Source: Elusimicrobiota bacterium
Lineage (GTDB): Bacteria > Elusimicrobiota > Elusimicrobia > UBA1565 > JACRDR01
Assembly (NCBI GenBank): GCA_016194745.1
Contig: JACQBA010000009.1
Coordinates: forward strand, 124,001 to 188,000
Direction of reading: 5' to 3'
Length of the DNA: 64,000 nt
Shown here: positions 11,801 through 18,389 of the stretch, piece after piece
How positions within the stretch are numbered: the stretch's first letter is position 1
Layout of the letters: each line of letters opens with the position of its first letter
Position numbers and translations under genes: made by a program
Notes under the pieces: model-generated
Told to the model about the DNA's origin: nothing
What the model saw: the letters and a program-made list of their open reading frames with translations, nothing else
Database searches by the model: none

Positions 11801-14147
11801 AGTGGTTGGCGCGCGCGCTCATCAGCTCCGAGGTGAGGCCCGTCCGGGCGAGATGGATGCGGTTGGCGAAATGGCGGTCCGCCTCGCTCGCCGCGTTGAA
11901 GCGCCGCTCGGCGTCCGCGCGCGCGACGGCGGCGGCGTGCAGGCGCAGGAGCGGTTCGAGACCGCGGTCCTCGAGGCCCGCCGCCCGGATGCGGCGCGCG
12001 ATCTCCTCGTCCGACAGCGGGCCGCGGATGTCGTCGAGCCGCAAGCCGGGGAACCGCGCGAGATATTCCCCCACCCGTGCGGCCACGCGGTTGAGCAGTT
12101 CCTGGTCCTGCTGAGGCAGCGCGCGGATCTGGTCGGGGCGGACGCCCGGGAGCAGGCGGTCCGTGATCCCCCGCGCCCACGCGTCCAGGCGCTGCGCGGA
12201 GCCCCCGTGCGCGCGCAGGTAGTCGCGCGCGTCGAGCACCCAGCCGGCGACCATGAAGCGGTTCGCTCGCCCGAGCACGGTCTCGAGGGAGGGCGCGTTC
12301 GGCCCCGCCAGCGCCTGAAGAGCCGCCCTCGCCTGGACCAGCCCGTCTCGCTGGCGCTCCATCGCCGCGCGCTGCCGGTCGAGCTCTGCTTGTAGTTCCG
12401 CCCCCGAAAGAGCCGGATTCACGGTGAAGCCGAAAGACTGGAGTTCCGAGACGAGCGCCTCCCGGCGGGCCCGCAGCGCCTGCGCGCGCCGGTCGTCCCC
12501 GGAGGCGTCGTACGTCTGTCCGGCGACGGTCGCGTTCGCCCGACGCACCTGGGCGTCTCGAATGTGGGCGGCAAGCTCTGAATCGAGGCGCGCCAGCGCC
12601 GTGATCGCAGTCCCGCCGCGGACGATGGAGCGCTCCGCCTGGGCCGCGCGCTCCGGGCTGAACGCGGTCCATGCCGTCGCCGCGGCGGCCTCGGCCTGAG
12701 CCGCCTCGACCCTAGCCTGCAAGGCGGGCGAGAGCGAGGCCAGCTCCAGCGCGCGCCGCACGAGAGAAATCTGCCCTTCCCGGACGACCCCGTTCTCCAT
12801 GACGTCGCTCAAGCCGGTCACACCGCGGTCGTAGGCATCGACGAAGCGGCGCGCGGCGGCGAGATTTTCCCCCGTCAGGGCTCCCGACGCGATGCGCCCT
12901 CGAAGGTCCGCGTAGACCGCCGCCGTGACCGAGATGGTCCGGGCGTTGATGCGCCGCTCGATGACCTCGTGGCTCGAGCCGTCGGAATGCCTAAGGAGCT
13001 CCGCCGCCGCGTGCAGCGCGCGGCGATAGGCCCCGGCCACTTCGGGCTGCCGGGCGGTCTCGGCCGCCAGCATCGCCTGGTACGCCTCCCGCAACTCCTG
13101 GAGCCGCGGCAGGTCGCCGAAGCGTTGGTTGTTCTGGTCGAAAAGTGCCGCGAGAGCCGCCGTGTCGCTTCGGCCCAAGGCCGTCGTCAGCTGCCCGACA
13201 AACTCCTGCATGCGCTCCTGGCGGCCGTGCAGGTAGTCCTGCGTGGTCGTGTCGGTGAGGAGTATCCGGCGCTCCTCCTGGGACAGCGTTCGCGGATCGC
13301 GCCCGTTGGCGGCGAGTTCTCGAAGCACCGCGATGATGCGCTGCGCGCGCAGGCGCGCCTGCGGATCGACTTGCCCCGGATTTCTAGCATGAGCCGCCTC
13401 GATGCCGGCAGCCTCCCTCTCCAGACGCGCCATGAGGGCTTCCCAGTCCCGCTGCCACACCTCCGCCGCCGGCGAGCTCGGCGCCGCGGCGTCGGGCGCC
13501 TCGCGGATCAGCCGTTCCCCGTCGGTGGAGATTTGGTTCACGCGCTCCTGGAGCGTCGGAGCCTGCGAGGGCGGAGGCACGACGCCCGCGGCCGCGGGTA
13601 CGATGAGCGGCGGTTCGGGGAGACGAGGCGGCGTAGTCAATCCCAGGCGCGCGCGCCGCTCGCGAATGGCCCTCAGCAGGACCGCGGCCGCGCCGCCGCC
13701 CGGGGTCGCGAGCGGCACGGGAACGGGACCCAGGGCGTCGGTGATGCGTCCATGCAAAAGTTCGTGGTTGACCAGGCCGTTCGCTGGAAACGGAACGAGC
13801 GGCGTCGGGACCGCCACCGCGGGATACCTCCTGGGTTCCGCACCGGGAGGAGCCTCGACGGTATTTTGCGTCTCCTCGGCGCAGTCTTCGGCTTCGTGGT
13901 TTTCCCGGCAACGCTCTTCGCGGGACGGAGGCTGCGCCGGAGGCGGGGCCGGCGGCGGCTCGGTCGCCCCCCCCGCTGGACGGCATTGCTCCTCGCCGTT
14001 CGGGCAGGCTTCGCGGTTCGGAGGCTCAGCCCAAGCGGCGGCGAGAAACCCTGCGGTTTCCTGCCACGGCAACATGCAGGCGCAGACCAGCCCCGCGATG
14101 AACTTCTTCCCCCGTCTCGAATGACGCCGGCAAAATAGAGCTCCCAT
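2847..14147 (-). CDS. Giant exported multidomain protein (3,766 residues) with HExxxH site, membrane segments and a J-domain-like C-terminus
   Basis: One uninterrupted frame of 11.3 kb. Residues 1-40 look like a signal peptide (AWA then EPP), followed by a short Cys- and Pro-rich stretch with Cys48, 55, 80 and 89. Long alpha-helical, Ala/Arg-rich sequence runs to about residue 800, then a beta-rich stretch (about 800-1300) with repeated short strands. A hydrophobic region (about 1317-1440) and a low-complexity Pro/Ala/His/Arg linker (about 1467-1634) follow. The string HEVEGHH at 2065-2071 forms HExxxH (His2065, Glu2066, His2070), a possible metal site. Five or so membrane segments lie at about 2360-2640, a Tat-like NRRSFLG at 2643-2649, HEAT-like helices at about 2980-3390, a second RRSFL at 3420, and a J-domain-like segment with HPD at 3590-3592. 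Function unknown. The termini suggest an envelope protein with parts on both sides of the inner membrane. The start has no clear ribosome site. Confidence 0.8.
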   Translation of the reverse strand: MGALFCRRHSRRGKKFIAGLVCACMLPWQETAGFLAAAWAEPPNREACPNGEEQCRPAGGATEPPPAPPPAQPPSREERCRENHEAEDCAEETQNTVEAPPGAEPRRYPAVAVPTPLVPFPANGLVNHELLHGRITDALGPVPVPLATPGGGAAAVLLRAIRERRARLGLTTPPRLPEPPLIVPAAAGVVPPPSQAPTLQERVNQISTDGERLIREAPDAAAPSSPAAEVWQRDWEALMARLEREAAGIEAAHARNPGQVDPQARLRAQRIIAVLRELAANGRDPRTLSQEERRILLTDTTTQDYLHGRQERMQEFVGQLTTALGRSDTAALAALFDQNNQRFGDLPRLQELREAYQAMLAAETARQPEVAGAYRRALHAAAELLRHSDGSSHEVIERRINARTISVTAAVYADLRGRIASGALTGENLAAARRFVDAYDRGVTGLSDVMENGVVREGQISLVRRALELASLSPALQARVEAAQAEAAAATAWTAFSPERAAQAERSIVRGGTAITALARLDSELAAHIRDAQVRRANATVAGQTYDASGDDRRAQALRARREALVSELQSFGFTVNPALSGAELQAELDRQRAAMERQRDGLVQARAALQALAGPNAPSLETVLGRANRFMVAGWVLDARDYLRAHGGSAQRLDAWARGITDRLLPGVRPDQIRALPQQDQELLNRVAARVGEYLARFPGLRLDDIRGPLSDEEIARRIRAAGLEDRGLEPLLRLHAAAVARADAERRFNAASEADRHFANRIHLARTGLTSELMSARANHFLPTITVYNARTGERTVNPELRDLLGIEGVVSFRRSEAQTTGGRMEGVLFQTREGIVFTSLDGSVVLNRAVQREGRFDVRLGIWSDHERPQLVYVDRETGERFIRDPQGRLQPAPGGVALQTVIAYSEARRLANGEMRTVVAGTYYSAETGEQRLTLDRQPLHFDIVRTTSEQSGVHLRTVTTDFIRNTRFTDNGDGTAVLITLRPDNSGPTEDGFVEHSRRNELTGQFEWTERYLIQPARDSNGRQRTTVIQPGLSDGMNGFIYQHEVGENLYEGIRVINRGFGVSVTHSLGDRTLADWNHQPPGPQATPGRVLDIDVRREIPPGEAPEVTRAIAAAQARIIHGALAVTDRRGDHTPLAHRTALIERMIVSPPPSPTGAVRAVTSFRIDSEGHFHFTGTERRADGTVVPATWIARYDRVDGYRPAGGSRMGPPSMFGFQFFDNGSSLPFGVLEAGPRGDARWLQMVRGEAIPTNRLSPMYWLHGNQPYYSPTLQHDGRVVFHLPTSQDPPRPITTYGEIYNHNGLAARFGPVGVLMGFVERYGVLGTVTAAWFSDTAALTTQHVLERAGVSRERAYVWGQVVAGGFDLTVGAFAGGLTIARTIAALANRTRYARPLQLGIDGYFLSQAAIGIPESIHGIREAMHSNDRDAYVLLGQSIRGLANSASMPLLIGWAHRFGPNGRPVAAPRARPERAPQLHRAVVEPPAHAAAPRPVTHEAPPAPRAAVAAPPHHSAATPPPSGRVEQPRAAVAAQRTGDARVPGTVRPPHEAAPPAAGVTLAADRGTRAPSLASAHVGSTAHGRADARPAGGAAPTVGRPGRGAGDDVRTARVDRQIEGAPRRGVDFDGRSPRRRAGELPTGPIHAAFGSRFSSVVMTPVRAVGRGAATLGRGALRAGRGLNNAVFGRLEAAGRHLTRTGNFIETGRYMADQAAAQAAARPGAANPGLLRRITANYLRHNATFLSRHADNPASWRESVFGKLQNWPMLRRAAAEAQPRPGEGRAYAYLDPETGAVRSITAQRPPRSSTLARAEVLITRNRDGSISIRGIIPFVGSRLSQRAREHIDHLERRAAGGRNPASGQGAAAAADGRLKGILSAVRARAASFARRAARPAGLAAILLTLPTAAKAATAAGVSTGGAALAPALGVMLAMTLFGAWRGRANRAAAERTRREEEERDAAWRKAGHADQIAWLVYWEGRLRSAGVGVERVLYEGMPVLRILPHGNSGLPIQRFADRMSRDRGQLIIRWAGAKSEGGGYNEQNRTASIFPNRDPLNSRMIESAAHEVEGHHRAVMLRFPWAKDDFEISVWRGTWADGALLGYGSGGPHLFFSEPMARTRGLHEAAKASPAEVWERQLMSRDFTRRVYEIIDSVPRRIEPELVQFHPEAGLIIVRTEARDPRNPSAPAGEYGIRLKLPEALRSPTASRERTIAWAEGFLHGYRRSLVRYLAHNERELARLPKPPEESIPRPQTREERKILTAAEYSLREFLDLPQRGPPDARVDGILRVWQETSCRGSCGERDVVRIVRDLKRLFGKDDPNHIGDALVRRLMRDWEWGRNDERAVNSALRLTADRSRPSLFRRIFGAVSGLVAAATIYVLTSGKALSGEGGHLLDSKPQLSRGHMTETMNHVMSSAPRGARGNWFIDLATSNVGLAILGAIGTYAAAKVLIWGGRRIYRYRNGITLSPPTYGPTRISWLPNRFYARWISGVVETVASFGAAYYLHERLSQALGFASLHGPDGLTITQALGTSAAFGGLTMGAFFAGHLAAPLWQIVRGRAPRPILTSWPMWRRVAAAFVLGTVVALAPALPFASAGIYVTGHTAALVALFAGAAHMLVNYRATEPLPAAPSANGERTTAGSGVNRRSFLGMGAYFVGSGPSMLAAVPSVPALFSGMYRWMLPKVHRYPAKDARTPIEEAGLRRIDEETVARFGHLKLRETGDPAWEQIRTITGQLDSISRERHPSPATRDQATGMASRLANYIETASVELQRGRAELAQSILENQSLLLVPTLPARDLVVRAKISAALRLAEYARALEHEGATEAAREVRAILERAAEKTAEFGPADPDFFWFGTEREMLGLRLRRGIRISLWENAPSEARGIHPYGAFEQGGVKAAPGNPLQSINGRSSKVRKPANGTPMSTPPMDHGDPPATNVSPSHLPAPPVGSHGSPTAAEGHLGATTAEVPKPGFGRQLEIPGFSAEHNQRLVFLERTLYRVMGNFGAWHRQNGENITPIQYAARYQLWLRLVGEAMERQARRARGEEVINDIDIAYARGVNEMRRFDRADLDPIFASADRHNLLRDWLLSNFMNQEQDPYGFARAARLVANRLFRVSDDRDLTDPHGRERPQNIIYRSLIELSERIPQSWGFEDAYNKLIGQIIPGVQLRNASGEFQIRVAAIELFPDVWASPHFDADLRRSREEVLALLSTRRGVAIIHGLLHNKRANAEAWAVILNHMAAEVAHYQREALAGRQPDVSAYMRQSRSEIGRYEIPMYQLASSREAMGALWMRILHLHPYEAKSEVDWRALVAIRMSGVVDREPYRFTGVRTWAHVEAMIEMLGDRVQDVRDAGRRTLEAFVRDPNSEDGLRRMAQAALDRTPVLVPAPERPSAVPEALAGAAIVAGAAVVAAKTIQRNQSLSRRSFLWLRNRPSSISLPIAAAIIMLLRPDNAMAGVTMSTAHNPAPSILFASAVTGGFALGVYAIRRAAALLRQRREEERARPAPGAQTEQGRIPTTGRPRRSGWRALAIFGAGALGFWLLGDPSAPGMLAAAIAVPPGWTRRMAEEKLGLAPGASVAEAERAHRLLIKAIHPDVNAGDRSTVSRAAELNVARDVIRALGEPTSGERAVAEASPAGDQGIHEMNRNTSDSTASLELWRILRRNPALDLDRAFAQRVVIMRILERNACPVEGWGAEQARGVVAELRGAFSEPHRDLQLTNEEISRVMTEWRVHVRPEVDLDRVIGIERSWIFRLRRNLERLAPGWWPRR

Positions 14148-14298
14148 CTATAATAGAGTGCTGAGGACGGGAGGGCGCAAAGGAAAGGAATTCCGTAGAT
14201 ACTCCGAAGATTTCTACTAGGGGATGTTCCGGCGCGAGGATGTCCAGCCGGGGCTTAGATTGCCCGGGACGATTCCGTGGAAACGGCTAAGAAGAACG

Positions 14299-14330
14299 CG
14301 GGGCTCCGGCCGCATGACCAGAGCCCCGCG
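14299..14330 (-). terminator. Intrinsic terminator after the 14345-15028 gene
   Basis: GCGGGGCTC and GAGCCCCGC form a perfect 9-bp GC stem. On the minus strand it is followed by a T-rich stretch (GTTCTTCTT), 15 nt beyond the stop codon. Confidence 0.65.
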
Positions 14331-14344
14331 CGACGTCTACGGCA

Positions 14345-15028
14345 TCACCGTCCCGAAGGGACCTCTTCGGCGTCTCCCTTTCCGTCGATCTGGATGGAGG
14401 CGTTGCCCTGCATGGCGCCCTCCTCCCGTCGGAAGAACTCGAGAGTCGTCTGCGTTTTCTCCTTTCCGCCGTCCAGGACGACGCCGGAGGAATCCTTCTT
14501 GATCCGGGCGTCCAAGGACTCGAGCTTCTTCAAGAACTCCTCGTCCGTCGGCACGGAGTCCAGCTTCTTGCGTATCGTCACGATCACGTCCTTGATGCAG
14601 GCCCAGTCGTCCTCGCCGGGCTTGCGCCACCATTCGATCTCGATGATGATCCTGAGCGGGTCGTTCGTCGGCACCGCCGACAGCTTTCCCGTTTCCGGAT
14701 CGTACTCGAAGACCCGCTTTGGCACCTGGACCCAGCCGGAGATCCCGGCGCACGCGTCCTTTCCGTCCACCGGGGACTTCGGCTTGCCGACCGTCACTTT
14801 CTTCCCGCGAGGCGTCACGAGCGCGCCTTCCCGGGCTCTCAACCGCATCCCGAGCGGCTTGCCGTTGGCATCGCCGCCGTCCGCGAACGTCGCTTCAGCT
14901 CCGCTCGCTTGCGTACCGCCTGGCTGCTGCTGGCTCTGGTTCACGCCGACCTGGCCCGCCGCTCCGATAGCGAGCGACGCAACCATCGCCATCGCCCCCA
15001 TCGTCCGTTCCTTGATCATGCGCTTCAT
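14345..15028 (-). CDS. Secreted hypothetical protein
   Basis: The start is set at ATG 15028 rather than further upstream because GGGAGAG lies 8 nt before it and the protein then begins with a typical signal peptide (MKRMIKERTMGAMAMVASLA, cleavage near GAAG). The mature protein of about 200 residues has a Gln/Gly-rich N-terminus, a middle segment with two Cys (DACAGIS and DWACIKD) that could pair, and a charged helical C-terminal half. I recognise no family. It is a single gene between the giant gene and the 15177-16613 pair, with its own terminator. Confidence 0.7.
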   Translation of the reverse strand: MKRMIKERTMGAMAMVASLAIGAAGQVGVNQSQQQPGGTQASGAEATFADGGDANGKPLGMRLRAREGALVTPRGKKVTVGKPKSPVDGKDACAGISGWVQVPKRVFEYDPETGKLSAVPTNDPLRIIIEIEWWRKPGEDDWACIKDVIVTIRKKLDSVPTDEEFLKKLESLDARIKKDSSGVVLDGGKEKTQTTLEFFRREEGAMQGNASIQIDGKGDAEEVPSGR

Positions 15029-15176
15029 CGATGTTTCTCTCCCGACGCTTTCGCGTCCCTGGGCCGTGCCGCCGGGCGACATCGGCCGCACCAGGACTTT
15101 ATCGGCGAGGAACGACTTCGGTAAGGGCTATTGAGGGAAAAAGGCGGGGCGGACTATCGACCTGGCTGCGGGACCC

Positions 15177-15422
15177 TCAACGACCGGAGGCCGGTTTGCC
15201 CCCTGTCCCGGTTCCCGGAGGACCCGGGGTCTCTTGACCGCCTCCGTCCTGGGAACTAAGCTTCACCTTGAGGAACCTCTTGCGTCGACGCACCACGCCG
15301 AACGTCTGCAATCCTCCGAGCAAGACGGGAACGATGACCGCCTGCCCGGAGTCCACCTGCTCGCTCAACGTCCGCAGCATTTGACGACGCAGCTCCTTCA
15401 GTCGTTCTTGGCGTCGGCTCAT
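15177..15422 (-). CDS. Small basic protein, paralogue of the 16774 protein
   Basis: An 81-residue protein. Its core GQAVIVPVLLGGLQTFGVVR followed by RRKRFLKVKL matches the core of the 64-residue protein at 16774 (GQAPIIPIWIRGSKTLAVVR then RTLKVGL). The shared pattern GQAxIxPxxxxGxxTxxVVRxxxRxLKVxL looks like a small beta-barrel or DNA/RNA-binding fold, but I recognise no family. A basic helix precedes the core, and a Gly/Pro-rich tail follows. It lies 12 nt downstream of the LxPxVSxWW gene at 15435-16613, and TAGAAT 9 nt before its ATG may give it a separate promoter. Function unknown. Confidence 0.65.
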   Translation of the reverse strand: MSRRQERLKELRRQMLRTLSEQVDSGQAVIVPVLLGGLQTFGVVRRRKRFLKVKLSSQDGGGQETPGPPGTGTGGKPASGR

Positions 15423-15434
15423 AGGTCGGGAATT

Positions 15435-16613
15435 CTATCGCGCCACGGCTCCGGCGGACGTGCTCGTCCCTATGGGCGTCGTCATGGTCTGCGGCGTTTG
15501 CGGCTGGTTTCTGAGGTCGCCGTTCGTCGACCCATGCTTCGACAACTTTTCGTTACGACGGGCGGTCGTCTCCGAGGTCGTGGCCGGTCGAGCCAACTTC
15601 ATGGGGCGGTCCCGATCGGGCTCCGGACCCGCCGGGGGCGCGACGCCCCGGCGGCCTGTCCTCTCCGGCTCCGAGGTAGAATCCGGTGCCGCCGGAGCGT
15701 CCGGAGAGAGAGACCCGTCCGAGGCATCGGCGGTGTCGGGTACGTCGGGCGCGCGCATGGAAACGGGGTAAGGGCCGAACGGAGACTTTGCTTGCCGCGG
15801 CACGGGCACCGCGACCCCCGAGCCGACCAAGGGCACCTTGGCGGCGGCGCGCTTGCCAAGATCGAACAGATTAGCTCCGTCCAAAGTCTCGCGCGACGGA
15901 ACCAGATGGCGCTCGACGTCGCGTCCGCTCCGCGACCCTCCGCCAGCGGGCCAGGATGGATACTCCGGCTGCTCTTCTCCTATTAAAGGCCCCCTCGAGG
16001 CCCTCCGAAGAGGCCTCTCACCGGCCAGCTGGCCGTCGATTCTCAAATGGCGGCGGGAAGCGGACGGTTTGGCCGGCGGGCGGATCGAGGCGAATGCGGC
16101 GGATCCTGGTCGTTTGATCGCACGGCGCTCGGCCTGTCGCAATCCTTGCGCCCCCACTCCGTCCGATCGGACCGAGTCCCGAAGGCTTCCGGCCGCGGCG
16201 CGGGGCGCCTGGGCATAGATCGGGGAGGACTCGATCCTGGGAGCGGCCGGATCGAAGGCAGGCGCCTGTGCGTTTTCGATCGGATTGAAAGAGGCCCTTT
16301 CGGCGGTCCGAGTCAGTCCATCGGCGACGGTCGACCCGGCCGCGGGCGGACGGCGAGGAAACACGGAGCGTCCGAACCTGCGGGCCGGCTCCGGCGCCCG
16401 AGCGGCGAGACGCGCGTAGCGTACTTCCTGCATCGCGGCGATTTTCCACCAGGACGACACGCCCGGAGTCAGCCTGGCGATCATGTTGACGAGCGGCGTC
16501 TTGAACGCGAAGGCGCCGGCGGCCGCGACGGCAAGGGCCATCAAGGCGGCCGCGACGTAGTGCCGATCGTCCAATTCGTCCGGCTCGTCGTCCCAGTCCG
16601 GGTGTGGATTCAT
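15435..16613 (-). CDS. Single-pass membrane protein with juxtamembrane LxPxVSxWW motif and a long disordered tail (copy 1)
   Basis: The start is set at ATG 16613 because TATCCT lies 6 nt before it and the sequence then matches the layout of the two paralogues; an ORF extension to 16682 adds only an unsupported basic leader. The 392 residues comprise an acidic N-terminus (1-18), a membrane helix (about 20-38), the motif LTPGVSSWW at 48-56 with RYARL following, and then about 320 residues of low-complexity Arg/Pro/Ser/Ala sequence with no predicted fold. The paralogues are at 16977-18245 and 20170-21177, and the motif recurs at the C-terminus of the TPR protein at 60285. By charge the tail is probably outside the cytoplasm. 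The role is unknown; a linker or envelope-spanning scaffold is possible. Confidence 0.7.
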   Translation of the reverse strand: MNPHPDWDDEPDELDDRHYVAAALMALAVAAAGAFAFKTPLVNMIARLTPGVSSWWKIAAMQEVRYARLAARAPEPARRFGRSVFPRRPPAAGSTVADGLTRTAERASFNPIENAQAPAFDPAAPRIESSPIYAQAPRAAAGSLRDSVRSDGVGAQGLRQAERRAIKRPGSAAFASIRPPAKPSASRRHLRIDGQLAGERPLRRASRGPLIGEEQPEYPSWPAGGGSRSGRDVERHLVPSRETLDGANLFDLGKRAAAKVPLVGSGVAVPVPRQAKSPFGPYPVSMRAPDVPDTADASDGSLSPDAPAAPDSTSEPERTGRRGVAPPAGPEPDRDRPMKLARPATTSETTARRNEKLSKHGSTNGDLRNQPQTPQTMTTPIGTSTSAGAVAR

Positions 16614-16619
16614 ACCGGC

Positions 16620-16625
16620 AGGATA
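16620..16625 (-). promoter_or_regulatory. -10 box TATCCT, 6 nt before ATG 16613
   Basis: Minus-strand TATCCT followed by 6 nt and the start codon, with no ribosome site between. It is a moderate -10 match and fits the leaderless pattern seen at other genes here. Confidence 0.35.
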
Positions 16626-16773
16626 GCGGAGGCGACGGAAGTATCTCCTGTGCGCCGTCCGTTTGATTTCCGAACGAGGCATTTTCTCGGAACGGCAATC
16701 CTACGGAATTGCCACAGAGCAAGTTCATCGCGCTCGGCTATTGTGTCGGCGCAGCAGGCAACCAGGAGGAGAG

Positions 16774-16968
16774 ATGAAAAAGAAGAGGATCGATCGGAAG
16801 GTCAGCGGTCCGGTGCGGAAAGTCTGGGGCGAAAAGTTGGCCACCGGCCAAGCCCCCATCATCCCGATCTGGATCCGCGGCTCGAAGACCTTGGCCGTGG
16901 TTCGAGGCACCCGAAGAACGCTGAAGGTCGGACTCCCTTATCGAAATCTCGTCAGGGCTAGCTCTTGA
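16774..16968 (+). CDS. Small basic protein (64 residues), paralogue of the 15177 protein
   Basis: The ATG at 16774 has a strong ribosome site (AGGAGG) just upstream, so longer versions of the frame are not needed. The core GQAPIIPIWIRGSKTLAVVR followed by RTLKVGL matches the 81-residue protein at 15177-15422. It ends 8 nt from the convergent LxPxVSxWW gene at 16977-18245 and is divergent from the one at 15435-16613, so both copies of this small family touch a member of the LxPxVSxWW family. Function unknown. Confidence 0.7.
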   Translation: MKKKRIDRKVSGPVRKVWGEKLATGQAPIIPIWIRGSKTLAVVRGTRRTLKVGLPYRNLVRASS

Positions 16969-16976
16969 CGGACCAA

Positions 16977-18245
16977 TCAGGGCGTTTTCTTTTCGAAGGG
17001 TGTGTTTTGCACCTGCTTTTCCGGCACGGCCTTCTCGGTCACCACGCCAGCCGGCTCTCCCGACGACTTGGCGCTGTAAGACTTTGACAAGCTGCCCGGC
17101 TCCCCGGACGACTTGTAAGTCTTCGGCTCGCCGAGCGCATACGGGTACGTTTCGAGCGGAGCCTTTTTGAACAGCAGCAGATCCTTTTCCGTCGGCTGGA
17201 TCTTCGACGGGGAAAACAGCTTGGGATTGGAGGCCGCAGCGGCCGCCAAGTCCGAAGACGTGATCTTTTCCTTGCCGGCGGTCGGTTGCGCATCGTTATC
17301 CGTGAGCGGCCTCGTGTCGCGACCGTTCGGGCCGACGTTCTGGTTGTCCAAGTCCTCCGGGTTTCCGAAGACCCGGTTCCCGGGAGAGCTTTCGACCATC
17401 CGTCGCGTCACGGCTATTCTAACCGCCGCCGGTATCTCCGGGACCGTTTCCTTCTCCGCGGAAGCCTTGGCAGGCTTGGGCAGGACCCCCGCGGCGTGGA
17501 ATCGTTCAAAGCCGTCCTCGAGAGGCATCTCCGGCGCGCGTCGTATCCGCTCGCGCCGTCCGGTCCCTTCGACGTGCGCCGAACGCGGCAGTTCGTAACG
17601 CTCCTGCCGGCTGGCCGCGCGGCTCGAGGGGTCCCACTGCAGCGGAGACGCTCCGGCTCCCGCGGCCGCAATCGACGGCTGGGTCGCGCGATCGCGCGGC
17701 GCCGTCCGCCGCGCGGCCCTGTCGTAGCGGGTGGCGACGCTGGCGGGAGCGTCCATGCGGGCGGCAGTCGTCTGGGCGGTCATGATCGGAGGAGTGCGTA
17801 CCGCCGAGGCGCGCGTAGTCATCGGGGATGGTTCCTCCCGCGGACTCTCGAACGCCGGCAGCGCTGCCGAAGCCGCAGGCTGCAGCGGGGAAAGGGAAGG
17901 CGCCGGAGGAGCAGGATATGCGGATGCGGCCGCCGTCCTCGCTTGGGCGGGCCATGGCGCGTTGCCCGCACGCGCGGGGGCGACCACGGGGGCATTCTCC
18001 TTCGAAACCGGGTTCAATCGGGCGTATCGCGCGACCTGGAGCGCCGGCTGCCGCCACCAGGCGGTCACCGACGGGGTCAGCCGGGACAACGCGCCTTCGA
18101 TGCGATCCCTAAAGACGACGGCGGCGCAGGCGGGAATGGCGATCGCCAGCAGCAGGATGACGGAGTATCTCCGTTCTTCGCTGATCGACTGGTCTTCGCC
18201 GTCCTCAGACTCGAGAATGCGTTCCCCCAGAACGATGCGCCCCAT
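16977..18245 (-). CDS. Single-pass membrane protein with juxtamembrane LxPxVTxWW motif and a long disordered tail (copy 2)
   Basis: A 422-residue protein if started at ATG 18245, which aligns with its paralogues. It has an acidic N-terminus, a membrane helix (about 28-45), the motif LTPSVTAWW at 56-64 followed by ARYARL, then about 350 residues rich in Ala, Pro, Ser and charged residues. The tail contains LQWD and, further on, VEGTGRR, matching LRWD and VEGAAGRR in copy 3, so the similarity extends past the membrane region. The C-terminal part has two KSSGEP repeats. The start region is odd: the perfect palindrome ATACTATATAGTAT abuts the ATG and may contain the -10 element. Function unknown. 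Confidence 0.7.
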   Translation of the reverse strand: MGRIVLGERILESEDGEDQSISEERRYSVILLLAIAIPACAAVVFRDRIEGALSRLTPSVTAWWRQPALQVARYARLNPVSKENAPVVAPARAGNAPWPAQARTAAASAYPAPPAPSLSPLQPAASAALPAFESPREEPSPMTTRASAVRTPPIMTAQTTAARMDAPASVATRYDRAARRTAPRDRATQPSIAAAGAGASPLQWDPSSRAASRQERYELPRSAHVEGTGRRERIRRAPEMPLEDGFERFHAAGVLPKPAKASAEKETVPEIPAAVRIAVTRRMVESSPGNRVFGNPEDLDNQNVGPNGRDTRPLTDNDAQPTAGKEKITSSDLAAAAASNPKLFSPSKIQPTEKDLLLFKKAPLETYPYALGEPKTYKSSGEPGSLSKSYSAKSSGEPAGVVTEKAVPEKQVQNTPFEKKTP

Positions 18246-18265
18246 ACTATATAGTATGAGACGCC

Positions 18266-18281
18266 CCCGATAACAATCGGG
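18266..18281. repeat. Small inverted repeat CCCGAT-AACA-ATCGGG in a divergent promoter region
   Basis: A perfect 6-bp inverted repeat with a 4-nt spacer lies between the divergent genes at 16977-18245 and 18390-19196. It could be an operator half-site pair; there is no T-run, so it is unlikely to be a terminator. Confidence 0.3.
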
Positions 18282-18320
18282 TAACAAGGGCACGCGGCGA
18301 TCGCCTGCGGCTACGGGCGG

Positions 18321-18366
18321 CGCACGGAAAACTCACAGGCGACCTTCCGCCCGGCCGGCTACTCTG
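18321..18366 (+). promoter_or_regulatory. Shared promoter module (copy 2): CGCACGG 39 nt upstream of -10 TACTCT
   Basis: CGCACGG at 18321-18327 and TACTCT at 18360-18365 have the same spacing as at 1834-1879 and 21244-21289. The module drives the two-gene unit 18390-19196 and 19198-20046, the second of which is a WIC-family gene. Confidence 0.6.
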
Positions 18367-18389
18367 GCGGCATGCACAGGAGGCCGATC

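Noticed and set aside
18244..18257. Palindrome ATACTATATAGTAT as a bidirectional promoter or operator
   Set aside because: It overlaps the start codon of the 16977-18245 gene, and no -35 or repeat elsewhere supports a specific role; it is only noted in that gene's entry.
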